A stretch of 36,802 bases of DNA from JADLGF01 sp020849415 (GCA_033812595.1 JAPXTJ010000013.1:1-36802); one strand, 5' to 3'. Counted from the first letter of the stretch, positions 16,320 to 25,077 are shown. Numbers and translations are program-made. Notes: generated by a model not told the origin, from the sequence alone.

Positions 16320-16617
16320 TTGGCAGCGAGACCGCTCGACTGAGCCATCCCTGGCTGGAATCAGCCTCGAGACGACCCGTGCCGGGAAGAAGGTCATGGA
16401 GTCGCCCGGGGGCGGACGTTCATGTTGCGCGTTCCCGGTTGATTGCGCATCCTTATTACGGTATGCCGAGCGAGACTCTGTGATGAAGCTCCGGCGTACC
16501 CTGTGTCTCCTCCTGGCCGCCCGATCCTCTGATCTGCGCCCGGACCGGGACGAAGAGTCAGATCGTTTGCGATAACACCGGCGAAGGGCGTTTGCGTTCA
16601 CCGGCACGGATGATGGT

Positions 16618-17721
16618 GTGGATTTCGTCGTCGTGGGACTCGGTCTCGGCGCCCTGATGATGCTCGCCGGCTTTGGCCTGCGAGATCTCGGCCCGTGGCT
16701 TTTCGGGTCGAACGCGTCGGATCGAACCCTGCCCGAGTTCGAAGCGGTCAAGGCGACAATTCGTAAGCAAACGCTCGCGTCGATCGGTACCGCCATTGCC
16801 ACCGCCGGGGCCGGTCTCGCCATGGTCACCAGCGCCGCCCTCTTCGCCAAGACAGACGACGACATCGGCACCATCGTGGTCGGCATGTCGCTGGCGCTGG
16901 CTGCCGTTGGGGTCGGCGCCTGGACCTACGACACGATCCGCCGGTACCGCGCCGCCATGGAGATGATCTCCAGCCAGGAACAGGCGGTCATTACTCGCCT
17001 GTCACCCCGCCCGGCGCCATCCAAACCGACCGATGTGCGGAAGCTGACCACCCGCCCGGAGGAACAGGCGCCCGTCGCTCCCATTGAATCACCGGAGGCA
17101 TCCGACGAAACGCCCGAAGACGATGAATCGGCCCCGGCGGTTAACCCGGAGCAACCGGACTTCGACATGCCGGAGGATCCGGACGAACTGGAACAGGACG
17201 AAGATCTCTTCGAGCCGGAATTGGAAGACATCGAGGATTGGCCGATCGATCCGGCCCGGAATACCAACGACGCCTCCGCTGATGAAGAACCTGAACCGGT
17301 CGTGGAAGAAAAGGCCGATACCGAACCAGAAGCCAGGATCACTCCAATCGAACCCGCGCCCGCGCCCCGTTGGTCGCCCTTCACTCGGTCCGCATCGCCG
17401 CGCCCGGATCCGCCCGCCCATGCCGATTACTCCGAACTACCACCACTTCCGGAGCCGGGGAATGACACCCTGATCGAAGAGGCGGTGAGGTTCGACACTC
17501 GCCGGCCGGAGGACCGTAACGTCCCTTCCTGGCTCTTCGACGATCTCGAAACCGATCTCAACTCAGCTGGTGCTTCGAAGCCGGAGGATCCGATCGACCG
17601 GTTCCGCGGATCGGCTCCCCGTGCACGCGGTTCCGCGCTCGACCGCATCCTGGCCGGCGACCCTCCCGCCGATGCTTCGGACGACCGCGACGACGAGGAT
17701 GAAGACCCCGACCGCGATTAG
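16618..17721 (+). CDS. Unknown three-segment membrane protein with long acidic tail
   Basis: 367 residues from GTG 16618; the start is provisional because no strong ribosome-binding site is seen. Membrane segments lie at about residues 3-21, 54-76 and 84-103. Residues from about 120 to the end form a long low-complexity region rich in Pro, Glu and Asp (for example DELEQDEDLFEPELEDIED), ending in DDRDDEDEDPDRD. The tail looks disordered and strongly negative, and would be cytoplasmic or external depending on orientation. No family was recognised. The stop codon overlaps that of the convergent downstream gene by 3 bases within a 4-base footprint. Its divergent position to the ECF operon is suggestive but not proof of a link. 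Confidence 0.75.
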   Translation: MDFVVVGLGLGALMMLAGFGLRDLGPWLFGSNASDRTLPEFEAVKATIRKQTLASIGTAIATAGAGLAMVTSAALFAKTDDDIGTIVVGMSLALAAVGVGAWTYDTIRRYRAAMEMISSQEQAVITRLSPRPAPSKPTDVRKLTTRPEEQAPVAPIESPEASDETPEDDESAPAVNPEQPDFDMPEDPDELEQDEDLFEPELEDIEDWPIDPARNTNDASADEEPEPVVEEKADTEPEARITPIEPAPAPRWSPFTRSASPRPDPPAHADYSELPPLPEPGNDTLIEEAVRFDTRRPEDRNVPSWLFDDLETDLNSAGASKPEDPIDRFRGSAPRARGSALDRILAGDPPADASDDRDDEDEDPDRD

Positions 17722-18668
17722 TCGCCGATCCGATTGCGGAGGCGGCCGAGGCGGTCCACAGTGAGTACCACCTCGTCGCCCGGTTGCAGCCAGGGGTGGA
17801 CCGACTCGCCGAGTTCGAGCAAGCAACCGCGCGCCATCGTCCCGAAGCCGATCACATCGCCCGGCTCGAGTTCCACCTGACGCGAAGCCACCGCGATCAT
17901 CTGCGGCAGCGACCAGTGCAAATCGCCGGCGTTCGTTTCCGCGAGCACCTCGTCGTTAACCATGACCGTCGCCGCCAACCGATGACGATCGTCAATGAGC
18001 ACGTCGGCCAGTTCGTCGAGGGTGACCAGCGACGGACCGATCGACGTCGCGAAGTCCTTTCCCTTGGCGGGTCCGAGCCCGACGCTCATCTCACGCGCCT
18101 GGATATCGCGCGCGCTCCAATCGTTGAGGATCGTCAGCCCGGCGACGTGCCGCCAGGCATGTTCGACGGCGATATCCCGCCCGCGAAGCCCGATCACCGC
18201 TGCGACTTCGAGTTCGAAGTCAAGCTGCTCGGAGCCGGCGGGGTAGGGCACGATCGCATCGGGGCCGACGAAAGTACCGGGATACTGGTAAAAGAAAACC
18301 GGCGCTTCGTACCAGTATGCGGGTACCGGACGGTCACGCTTCCGATAGCCGGCGGCGACGTGCGCTTCGTAGGCGTAGAAGTCCCGGAAGGAACGTGGGC
18401 GGGGGAGCGGCGCTTCGATCTCGACCAGCCAGCGGGGCGCCGCGACCTCTTCCGGCAGCATGATGGCGTTCCGATGCGTTTCACGAAAACGCCCGACCGC
18501 CACGCGCAGTCGATCGAGCCCCTCCGAACCGAGATCGAGCAGGCGCAGCATGTCGAGCGGGCGCTGGCGTTCCAGCAATTGGCCGGCGTTCAGCACTGCG
18601 TCGCCGTCGATAACGCCGGCGTGACTGCCCGCGCCGTGCCCGGGAAAACGATAGGTGATCAACTGCAC
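17718..18668 (-). CDS. Fumarylacetoacetate hydrolase (FAH)-family enzyme
   Basis: 316 residues. FAH-family enzymes cleave C-C bonds in beta-diketo acids or decarboxylate/isomerise related products of aromatic and amino-acid breakdown. The active-site set is complete by alignment to known FAH motifs: D96 (in RDFYAYE), the catalytic-type H103, E152 and E154 (in LDFELEV), D183 (in LNDWSARDIQ), and the GKDFATSIGP loop with its Lys. The shortened N-terminal domain differs from that of true FAH of about 420 residues, so the exact substrate is open (fumarylacetoacetate, acylpyruvate or similar). It is divergent from the DUF1786 gene, with about 75 bases between the start codons. Confidence 0.9.
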   Translation of the reverse strand: MQLITYRFPGHGAGSHAGVIDGDAVLNAGQLLERQRPLDMLRLLDLGSEGLDRLRVAVGRFRETHRNAIMLPEEVAAPRWLVEIEAPLPRPRSFRDFYAYEAHVAAGYRKRDRPVPAYWYEAPVFFYQYPGTFVGPDAIVPYPAGSEQLDFELEVAAVIGLRGRDIAVEHAWRHVAGLTILNDWSARDIQAREMSVGLGPAKGKDFATSIGPSLVTLDELADVLIDDRHRLAATVMVNDEVLAETNAGDLHWSLPQMIAVASRQVELEPGDVIGFGTMARGCLLELGESVHPWLQPGDEVVLTVDRLGRLRNRIGD

Positions 18669-18742
18669 GCTGCCCGTTCCTTCCGTACCCGACTATCATC
18701 CCGGTGAGGATAGCAGTCAGCACCCCGGGAGCGTTCCCCATC

Positions 18743-19819
18743 ATGAGTGAGCATGTTTTCACCGTCGATCGGCCGATCCTAGCGATCGATATCGGCGCGG
18801 GAACGCAGGACATCCTGGTCTACGCTCCAGGCCGGCCGATTGAAAACTCCGAAAAACTGATCATGCCGTCGCAGACTCAGGTCATCGCCCGGCAGGTGGA
18901 ACAGGTAACGAAAGTTGGCCGGCCGCTGCACCTCGCTGGCCGCCTGATGGGCGGCGGTGCTTCGAGCGAGGCGGTCGAGCGCCATCTCGCCGCCGGGATG
19001 CGGGTCTCGGCCCATCCCGACGCCGCCGGAACCATTCACAACCGGCCGGAGCGGGTTGCTGCGCTTGGCATCGAGATCCGCGAGGATCCCCCGAATGGCG
19101 CCGGCATAGTCGAGCTGGCCGATATCGATCTCGATCGCGTCGGCCGTGCCCTCGCGCAATTCGGTGTGTCGCTTCCGGACACGCTGGCGGTCGCGGTGCA
19201 GGATCACGGCTTCCGCCCCGGCAGTGGCAACAACGAGGTCCGGTTCGAGTATCTGCAGTCACTGGTCGATGCAGGCGGATTGCTCAGCCGGATGGTTTTC
19301 CGGCAGCCGCCCGCCGGCATGACGCGCATGGAAGCAATTGCGCAGGCGTACCCGGGTGTTTACCTCATGGATACTGGCGCGGCCGCGGTGCTCGGCGTAC
19401 GGGGCGACCCCATCGCCCGGGACATGATTGATGCCGGCGGCGCGGTGGTGGTGAACGTCGGCAACATGCACACGTTTGCCGCTCTCGTGAAAGGCGATCG
19501 CCTTTACGGGCTCTTCGAACACCACAGTCACGGCATGACGGCGGAGTTGCTCGATCGACTCGTCAGCCGGTTGCGACGCGGCTCCCTCGATCCGGAGTCG
19601 TTCCGCTCCTCGTTCGACGGTCATGGCGCCGCCTATTCCCCTGATTACCACCGGGATGGGCCGTTCGATCGGGTCATCATCACCGGACCGAACCGAAACA
19701 TCGCCCGCCCGCTCGGCTGGTATGAGGCGGCGCCCTTCGGCGACATGATGTTGACCGGCTCGTTTGGCCTCATCGATGGCGTGCGCCGATTTGATGCGCT
19801 GGCGAACACCACGCGGTGA
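18743..19819 (+). CDS. DUF1786-family protein with ASKHA-like phosphate-binding motif
   Basis: 358 residues from ATG 18743 (GGGAG lies about 11 bases upstream); a GTG at 18704 in the same frame would add 13 residues without any ribosome-binding site. The N-terminus LAIDIGAGTQDILVYAPG matches the phosphate-1 loop of the actin/sugar-kinase/Hsp70 superfamily, and later glycine-rich segments (LMDTGAAAVLGV, VVVNVGNMHTFAAL) fit its second half. The length and the motif order match DUF1786, often misnamed as a pyruvate-formate-lyase activating protein. There is no CxxxCxxC radical-SAM motif here. True function is unknown; ATP binding is inferred. Confidence 0.75.
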   Translation: MSEHVFTVDRPILAIDIGAGTQDILVYAPGRPIENSEKLIMPSQTQVIARQVEQVTKVGRPLHLAGRLMGGGASSEAVERHLAAGMRVSAHPDAAGTIHNRPERVAALGIEIREDPPNGAGIVELADIDLDRVGRALAQFGVSLPDTLAVAVQDHGFRPGSGNNEVRFEYLQSLVDAGGLLSRMVFRQPPAGMTRMEAIAQAYPGVYLMDTGAAAVLGVRGDPIARDMIDAGGAVVVNVGNMHTFAALVKGDRLYGLFEHHSHGMTAELLDRLVSRLRRGSLDPESFRSSFDGHGAAYSPDYHRDGPFDRVIITGPNRNIARPLGWYEAAPFGDMMLTGSFGLIDGVRRFDALANTTR

Positions 19820-19966
19820 TAAAGTCCCACGCCGCCCGGTGAATTACCCTTGGTGACGATTGATGAGCGCGTCTTCCAGTCCCTCATGCCATGTACCGAA
19901 GACGCGATGACCACGCAACAGGACCGTCGAGGACGCAGCGCCGTCACGGCCAGGAGGAATCACGCG

Positions 19967-21427
19967 GTGTCGCAACGATTCGAACGCCGGGTCAAGATCG
20001 TCACCACACTCGGGCCGGCCACAACCGGACGCGATCGGCTGCGCGAGCTTATCCTCGCGGGCGCCGACATGGTGCGCGTGAACGCCGCCCATGGCAATGA
20101 CGAGGATCGCAAGATCCTGATCGAGGATGTCCGCGCCGCCGCCGCTGAACTCGGCTTGCGCGTGCCGGTGCTCTTCGATTTGCGGGGCCTGAAGATCCGC
20201 ACCACCGCCATCGATTCCGCCGACGCCCACGACACGATCAGCGTGGCGCGCGGCTCGAAGGTGCAGGTGGTCGAGGGAAACGTTCCAACTCGATCAGGCG
20301 TGATCGGCATCGACATGCCCGGCCTGATCGGCTATCTCGAACCTGGCTCGCGCCTGCTGATTTCGGACGGGTTGATCGAACTCTTCGTCGAGTCGCTCGA
20401 CGACAACAGCGCCTACTGCACCGTCGGCCGGGGCGGTCCGCTCCATTCACGGCAGGGGGTGACCCTGCCGGGCGCGGCGATCGAAAGCGGCTCGATGACC
20501 GAAGTCGACCTGCGTGACACCCGTTTTGCGGTGGAGCAGGGGGTGGATTACCTCGGCCTCAGTTTCATCAACGGTCCCGAAGACTTGACCAAGGCCAGGG
20601 GGATCGTTCAGTACCTCGCCCAGGGCTCGGCGCCGCAATTGATCGCCAAGATCGAGCGGCCGGCGGCGCTTGAAAACCTGACGGAATTGACCAAGACGAC
20701 CGACGCCATCATGGTCGCGCGCGGTGATCTCGGCGTGCAGTTGCCGCCGGAACAGGTGCCGCGCGCTCAGAAGGCGATCATCGGCACCGCCAACGAGCTT
20801 GGCGTGCCGGTGATCACGGCGACGCAGATGCTCGAATCGATGATCAAGCAGCCGATCGCCACCCGCGCCGAAACGAGCGATGTCGCCAATGCCGTCTGGG
20901 ATGGCACCGATGCGGTCATGTTGTCGGCCGAAACCGCTATCGGCGAATACCCGCTCGAGGCGGTGCAGACCATGAACCGGATCATTCTCGAAGTCGAGAA
21001 GGACGGTCCGATCCGGGGCGCCAGTTCCGCCAAACCGCTGCCGCGTTCGGACGAAGCGGCCCTGATGTTCGCCGATTCCATCGCGCGCGCGACGTTCGAA
21101 CTGGCCGAGAACTCACCGACCCACCGGATCATGGTCTTCACCATGACCGGCGCTTCGGCCCGGCGGATCGCCAAGTACCGTCCGCGCAATCCCGTGATCG
21201 CCGTCACGACGAATGAGGAAACGGCCACCCGGCTCAATCTGGTCTGGGGGGTCCGCTGCGTGATGGCCGAACTGCACACCGATCCCGATACTGCCTTCCG
21301 GGCGGGCGCGAAAGCGGCGATCGCGGCGGGTCTGGCCAATCCCGGTGACTACGTATTGATCGTCGGTTCGCTGCCGATGCAGGCGCGCGCCGGTCGCACC
21401 AACCTGGTTCACGTCCGGCAGATCTAG
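19967..21427 (+). CDS. pyk: Pyruvate kinase
   Basis: Transfers phosphate from phosphoenolpyruvate to ADP, the last step of glycolysis. Start chosen at GTG 19967 because AGGAGG lies 9 bases upstream and the protein then begins MSQRFERRVKIVTTLGPAT, as pyruvate kinases do; the frame is open further upstream to 19850 but without support. 486 residues, the usual length. Landmarks: GADMVRVNAAHG (active-site Arg and Asn), FDLRGLKIRT, LISDGLIEL, LSFINGPEDL, LIAKIERP (catalytic Lys), IMVARGDLG (Asp/Glu site), MLESMI, and TDAVMLSAETAIGEYP. The C-terminal domain is present. Lys, not Glu, in GLKIRT points to K+-independence. The stop codon overlaps that of the convergent gene. Confidence 0.96.
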   Translation: MSQRFERRVKIVTTLGPATTGRDRLRELILAGADMVRVNAAHGNDEDRKILIEDVRAAAAELGLRVPVLFDLRGLKIRTTAIDSADAHDTISVARGSKVQVVEGNVPTRSGVIGIDMPGLIGYLEPGSRLLISDGLIELFVESLDDNSAYCTVGRGGPLHSRQGVTLPGAAIESGSMTEVDLRDTRFAVEQGVDYLGLSFINGPEDLTKARGIVQYLAQGSAPQLIAKIERPAALENLTELTKTTDAIMVARGDLGVQLPPEQVPRAQKAIIGTANELGVPVITATQMLESMIKQPIATRAETSDVANAVWDGTDAVMLSAETAIGEYPLEAVQTMNRIILEVEKDGPIRGASSAKPLPRSDEAALMFADSIARATFELAENSPTHRIMVFTMTGASARRIAKYRPRNPVIAVTTNEETATRLNLVWGVRCVMAELHTDPDTAFRAGAKAAIAAGLANPGDYVLIVGSLPMQARAGRTNLVHVRQI

Positions 21428-21786
21428 AACGGTAGATCCCGGAGGGGATCGATGCCGGCCTGGCCGCGATCCTCGATCGCCAGTTCCGCCATGCGGGTGA
21501 GCAGGGCGTCGTCCGAAACGTCGTCGGCATAGAAACCGAAGCGGGCGACCGCATTCGCCAGAATCGGACCGGGAATCAGCAGTTCACCGTCCCGGTTCAG
21601 CTTGCCGATCACGGCAAAGCGATCATCGTCGTCCGGCAATGACCGCACGAATGCCACCAACTGATCGAGCCGCGCCGCCGCCTGCCCGTGGCGCGGTTCC
21701 CACGATTCCTCGAGGGCGCGCCGCCGCCGCCAATCCGCGACAGATTCCAGGTACTGGGCGATGATTGTGGCGTAAGACGATTCCAC
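21424..21786 (-). CDS. Small protein of unknown function
   Basis: 120 residues from GTG 21786, which has GGAGG 5 bases upstream; an upstream TTG at 21798 is less likely. It is mostly helical, with a charged, Arg- and Asp-rich sequence (WRRRRALEESWEP, LPDDDDRFAVIGKL, FYADDVSDDALLTRM). There is no signal peptide or membrane segment. No family was recognised. It is divergent from the M20 hydrolase gene (56 bases apart), and its stop codon overlaps the stop codon of pyk (CTAG shared by both strands). Coding status rests on the good ribosome-binding site and an intact frame that fits exactly between its neighbours. Confidence 0.65.
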   Translation of the reverse strand: MESSYATIIAQYLESVADWRRRRALEESWEPRHGQAAARLDQLVAFVRSLPDDDDRFAVIGKLNRDGELLIPGPILANAVARFGFYADDVSDDALLTRMAELAIEDRGQAGIDPLRDLPF

Positions 21787-21842
21787 GGCGACCTCCAAAT
21801 CGCCCCAATCGTAACGGCATCTTCGTGAATCTGGAGCACCTC

Positions 21843-23090
21843 ATGAGCGATTCCCCGATCAGCTTCGATCCGGCCATCGTCTGGAACCGCATCGAATCTT
21901 TGGCGCGACACGGCAAGCACGGTGAAACCGGCGTGGCGCGCGCGGTCTACACCCCGGAATGGCGCGCGGCCGTTGATGAAGTGATGGCCTGGTGCGATTC
22001 GGTTGGGCTGGAGACCCGGCTCGATGCAGTTGGCAACGTTTGGGGTGTTCTGAAGGGCAATGACCCGAGCCTCAAGAGCATCGTCACCGGCTCGCACATC
22101 GATTCCCAGCTGCCGGGGGGACGTTTCGACGGCATCCTCGGCGTGATCAGCGGCGTGTTCGCGCTCGGAGCGCTCAAGGAGCGTTACGGCGCGCCGACGC
22201 AGACGCTCGAAGTCCTGGCGTTCTGTGAAGAGGAATCGAGCCGCTTCCCGAACACCGGTTTCTGGGGATCGCGCGCCATTACCGGCCTGACGACCGAAGC
22301 GGACCTGACGAACGTCGTCAGCTTCTCCGGTGAGCCGATCGGCGAGGTCATGGCGGCGGCCGGGTTCGATCCGGCCCGGATTCCCGAGGCCGCCCGTACC
22401 GACATCGAAGCGTTCGTTGAGTTCCACATCGAACAGGGACCGCTGCTCGAAGCGGAGGGCTTGCCGGTCGGCGTCGTTTCGGCGATCACCGGCATCCGCC
22501 ACTACACCGTCTCGGTTACCGGCAAGTCGAACCACGCCGGGGCCTTTCCGATGGATCTGCGTCTCGATCCGATGGCCGGCGCCGCCGAGATGATCTCGAA
22601 CGTGATCAACCGCGCGAACGAGTGGGGCCGACCGGCCGTGACCACGGTCGGTCGGATTGCCGCTGATCCGAACTTCCCGGCGATCGTGCCGGAACGAGTC
22701 GATTTCATGATCGATGCTCGCCACCCCGATCCGGCGAAACGGCTCGAACTCTACGCCGCGCACGAAGCCGCTCTTCAGGAGATCGCGGCGCGGCGAGGGT
22801 TGACCATCGAGCTGTCCAATCTCATGGAGCATCACCCGTTCGTCTGCGATCCGGCCCTCGTCGCCAATTTCGAGCAGGCGGCGCGCACCGTGAACGCACC
22901 GTTCCAGACGATGACGAGCGGCGCGGTCCACGACACCCAGCAGATGGGCCGGATTGCCAAAGGCGTGATGCTTTTCGTGCGCAGCAAGGACGGCCGGAGC
23001 CATACGCCGGCCGAGTACACCTCGCCCGAAGATGCCGCCCTCGGCATCGAAGTGCTGACAGAAGGGCTGCGCACACTCGCCTACCGGTGA
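21843..23090 (+). CDS. M20-family Zn amidohydrolase (allantoate/N-carbamoyl-amino-acid hydrolase type)
   Basis: 415 residues from ATG 21843, with GGAG close upstream. Enzymes of this branch hydrolyse ureido or carbamoyl amide bonds in allantoate, ureidoglycolate or N-carbamoyl-L-amino acids, releasing ammonia. The binuclear metal set is complete: H85 (GSHIDSQ), D96 (GRFDGILG), E131 (CEEESSRF), H195 (EFHIEQGP) and H363 (GAVHDTQ). The dimerisation domain motif GKSNHAGAFPMDLR is present. Which substrate is used cannot be decided; the adjacent transporter and peptidases favour amino-acid or amide salvage. Cytoplasmic, with no signal peptide. Two and a half hundred bases separate it from the next gene. 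Confidence 0.92.
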   Translation: MSDSPISFDPAIVWNRIESLARHGKHGETGVARAVYTPEWRAAVDEVMAWCDSVGLETRLDAVGNVWGVLKGNDPSLKSIVTGSHIDSQLPGGRFDGILGVISGVFALGALKERYGAPTQTLEVLAFCEEESSRFPNTGFWGSRAITGLTTEADLTNVVSFSGEPIGEVMAAAGFDPARIPEAARTDIEAFVEFHIEQGPLLEAEGLPVGVVSAITGIRHYTVSVTGKSNHAGAFPMDLRLDPMAGAAEMISNVINRANEWGRPAVTTVGRIAADPNFPAIVPERVDFMIDARHPDPAKRLELYAAHEAALQEIAARRGLTIELSNLMEHHPFVCDPALVANFEQAARTVNAPFQTMTSGAVHDTQQMGRIAKGVMLFVRSKDGRSHTPAEYTSPEDAALGIEVLTEGLRTLAYR

Positions 23091-23339
23091 GTGAACCGAT
23101 CGTCCATCCGCAAATAATCCCGCTTGACGAAGTCGCCCTCTTCGTCAAAGATGATTACAGATGCGCAATTTAGTCATGGTCCAAACGGTTTTTTGACCGC
23201 GACCGGCTGTTCAGCGAGTCGTGCCAGCGCCGGTTCCCGCCGGACGGGACCGGCATTGGCGAAGGGGTGGATCGGCGCATCGTGGTTCTTCAGGGTACGG
23301 GCCGGAGCTTCCGGTCCGGTAGCGCAGAGAGGGCACGTG
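23091..23339. other. Leader region upstream of ABC binding-protein gene
   Basis: 249 bases. A perfect 9-bp inverted repeat TTGACGAAG / CTTCGTCAA (23124-23132 and 23140-23148) has no T-tract behind it, so it may be an operator or a poor terminator. A T6 run sits at 23191-23196. No convincing promoter was found, although transcription of the binding-protein gene must start hereabouts. Confidence 0.4.
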
Positions 23340-25019
23340 ATGGACGACAACCGCGAACTGCTGCGAATGGTCGAGAAACTCGGTGGCAAGTCGATCTCCC
23401 GGCGTGAGCTAACCAAACGAGGCGCCGCCATTGGCCTCGGCGCTTCGGCGATGGCAGCCGGACTGACGACGATCAGCGGCAAGCAGCGAGCGAACGCCGC
23501 CGCGCTGCGCAACGCACTGCGCCAGAATGCCGGCGAAGGCACCCGCGGCGGCACCCTGCGCGTCGCGATCATCGGCGAGCCGCCGACCCTCGATCAGCAC
23601 CAGACCACCGCTGAGATCACCGCGATCATCAGCTACTGCATGTTCGAAGGACTCTTCACCTACGATTCGGGCTACCTCGCCGTACCGGAGCTCCTGGAGA
23701 GCTACACGGTCTCCGACGATAAGCTGACCTGGAACATGACCCTTCGCTCCGGCGTTCCGTTCCACGACGGCTCGATCCTGACCTCCGCCGATGCCGTCGC
23801 GTCGGTCGAGCGCTGGGGCCAGATTTCCGGCGTCGGCAAGCGGCTGCTCGAGGCGACCGAATCGATCACCGCCGTCGACGATCTCAACATCGAATGGAAG
23901 CTGACCAAGCCGTACGGCACGCTCGCCGTGGCGCTGGCCCACAACACCCAGGGCTGCATCATCTTCCAGAAGTCATTCCTCGATCAGCACTCGCTCGATC
24001 CGATCCAGGATGGCTACATCGGCACTGGCCCGTACAAGCTGGTCGATCGCCAGATCGATGCCTACCTCCGCTTCGAACGCTTCGAGGATTACGCTATCAG
24101 CCCCAACCCGACGGATGGCTACGCAGGCGCGAAGCATGCCTGGGCCGATGTGATCGAGTTCATTCCGGTTCCGGATGAAGCGGCCCGTGTGGCCGGCTTG
24201 CAGGCGGGCGACTATCACATCGCGATGGATGTCGGAAACGACCAGTATCCGATCCTGAGCGATTTCCCCGGCATCGTTGCGGAGATTCGCCGACCGACCA
24301 ACTGGGACGTCTTCTTCCTCAACTGGCAAAGCCCGCTCTTCTCGAACCTGGCGCTCCGCGAAGCGGTGCAGGCGGCGTTCGACATGGAGCCGATGCTGCT
24401 CAACGGCCGCGGTTCGCAGGAGTTCCTGCGGCTCGATCCGGGCCTGATGATGCAGGAGTCCCCCTGGTACACCGATGCCGGCATCGAGCGCTACAACATG
24501 AAGGATCCCGATCTCGCCAAGGCCAAGATGGAAGAGGCCGGTTACGACGGCACGCCGATCCGGTGGATGACCACCCAGGAATACTCCTACATGTACGGCG
24601 AGGCGATCGTCGGCGCGCAGCAGCTCGAGGAAGTCGGCTTCAAGGTCGATCTCCAGGTGATGGACTGGGCGACCGTGGTCCAGCGCCGCGCGATCCCTGA
24701 GGAGTGGGACATCTTTGGCACTGGCCACGGCTTCGTGCCCGATCCGAGCCAGGTCAGCTACGTCGGCCAGATGAACATCTACCCCGGTTGGTGGAATTCG
24801 GAAGAGAGCCTCGCGCTCTCCGCGCAACTCCTCTCCGAGACCGAGTTCGAGGATCGGAAACCGATCTGGGACCAGATCCAGGCCAACGCCTACACCGAGA
24901 TTCCGGCGCTCAAGCTCGGCGATTCCTCCACCTGCTCCTTCTATTCCGAGCAAATCGGCGGTTGGGTCGAGCAGATCGAGCGGGGTGTTCCGTACTGGAA
25001 CCTCTGGCTCAACAGCTAA
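23340..25019 (+). CDS. Peptide-type ABC transporter substrate-binding protein, Tat-exported
   Basis: 559 residues from ATG 23340, with AGAGGG upstream; the frame is open further left but unsupported. A twin-arginine signal (S20-R-R-E-L-T, then GAAIGLGASAMAAGL) is followed by a SBP_bac_5 (extracellular solute-binding protein family 5) fold. Landmarks: GGTLRVAIIGEPPTLD, LLESYTVSDDKLTWNMTLRSGVPFHDG, DAVASVERW, GTGPYKL, and the C-terminal region with DIFGTGHGFVPDPSQ. No lipobox Cys, so anchoring is not by lipid. Family 5 proteins bind oligopeptides, dipeptides, nickel or other solutes; the ligand here is unknown, but the neighbouring peptidases make peptides likely. First gene of the SBP-permease-permease unit. 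Confidence 0.93.
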   Translation: MDDNRELLRMVEKLGGKSISRRELTKRGAAIGLGASAMAAGLTTISGKQRANAAALRNALRQNAGEGTRGGTLRVAIIGEPPTLDQHQTTAEITAIISYCMFEGLFTYDSGYLAVPELLESYTVSDDKLTWNMTLRSGVPFHDGSILTSADAVASVERWGQISGVGKRLLEATESITAVDDLNIEWKLTKPYGTLAVALAHNTQGCIIFQKSFLDQHSLDPIQDGYIGTGPYKLVDRQIDAYLRFERFEDYAISPNPTDGYAGAKHAWADVIEFIPVPDEAARVAGLQAGDYHIAMDVGNDQYPILSDFPGIVAEIRRPTNWDVFFLNWQSPLFSNLALREAVQAAFDMEPMLLNGRGSQEFLRLDPGLMMQESPWYTDAGIERYNMKDPDLAKAKMEEAGYDGTPIRWMTTQEYSYMYGEAIVGAQQLEEVGFKVDLQVMDWATVVQRRAIPEEWDIFGTGHGFVPDPSQVSYVGQMNIYPGWWNSEESLALSAQLLSETEFEDRKPIWDQIQANAYTEIPALKLGDSSTCSFYSEQIGGWVEQIERGVPYWNLWLNS

Positions 25020-25077
25020 CACCCGACAGGAGCGAAAACCATCGGGGAGCGGCGCATGTCGCTCCCCGATTCGGGTG
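25020..25077 (+). other. Intercistronic nested hairpin between SBP and permease
   Basis: A perfect 11-bp inner stem (25041-25051 with 25060-25070) lies inside an outer 7-bp stem CACCCGA/TCGGGTG (25020-25026 with 25071-25077). There is no T-tract. Such hairpins after a binding-protein gene usually protect its mRNA so it is made in excess over the permeases. The second ABC cluster has the same arrangement at 35923-35954. Confidence 0.65.

Larger units (their letters stand above)
15866..16617. other. Large intergenic region between divergent ECF and membrane-protein genes
   Basis: About 750 bases. It contains a strong minus-strand promoter with an operator-like palindrome (16277-16319) and two GTACGGACA direct repeats (16269-16277 and 16283-16291). 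A weaker plus-strand candidate, TTGATT-N17-TATGCC near 16439-16467, could serve the gene at 16618. The short frames crossing it are Ser/Pro/Arg-rich and look like non-coding translation. The 400 bases between the promoter and the ECF start may be a long leader or encode a small RNA; no recognised riboswitch was seen. Confidence 0.5.

Noticed and set aside
16482..16575. 31-codon frame starting MKLRRTLCLLLAAR, signal-peptide-like
   Set aside because: Too short after the hydrophobic run, no clear ribosome-binding site, and no partner; could be a small peptide but cannot be supported.
23124..23148. TTGACGAAG inverted repeat read as a promoter -35 box
   Set aside because: No -10-like hexamer at 16-19 bases; kept only as a possible operator or hairpin.
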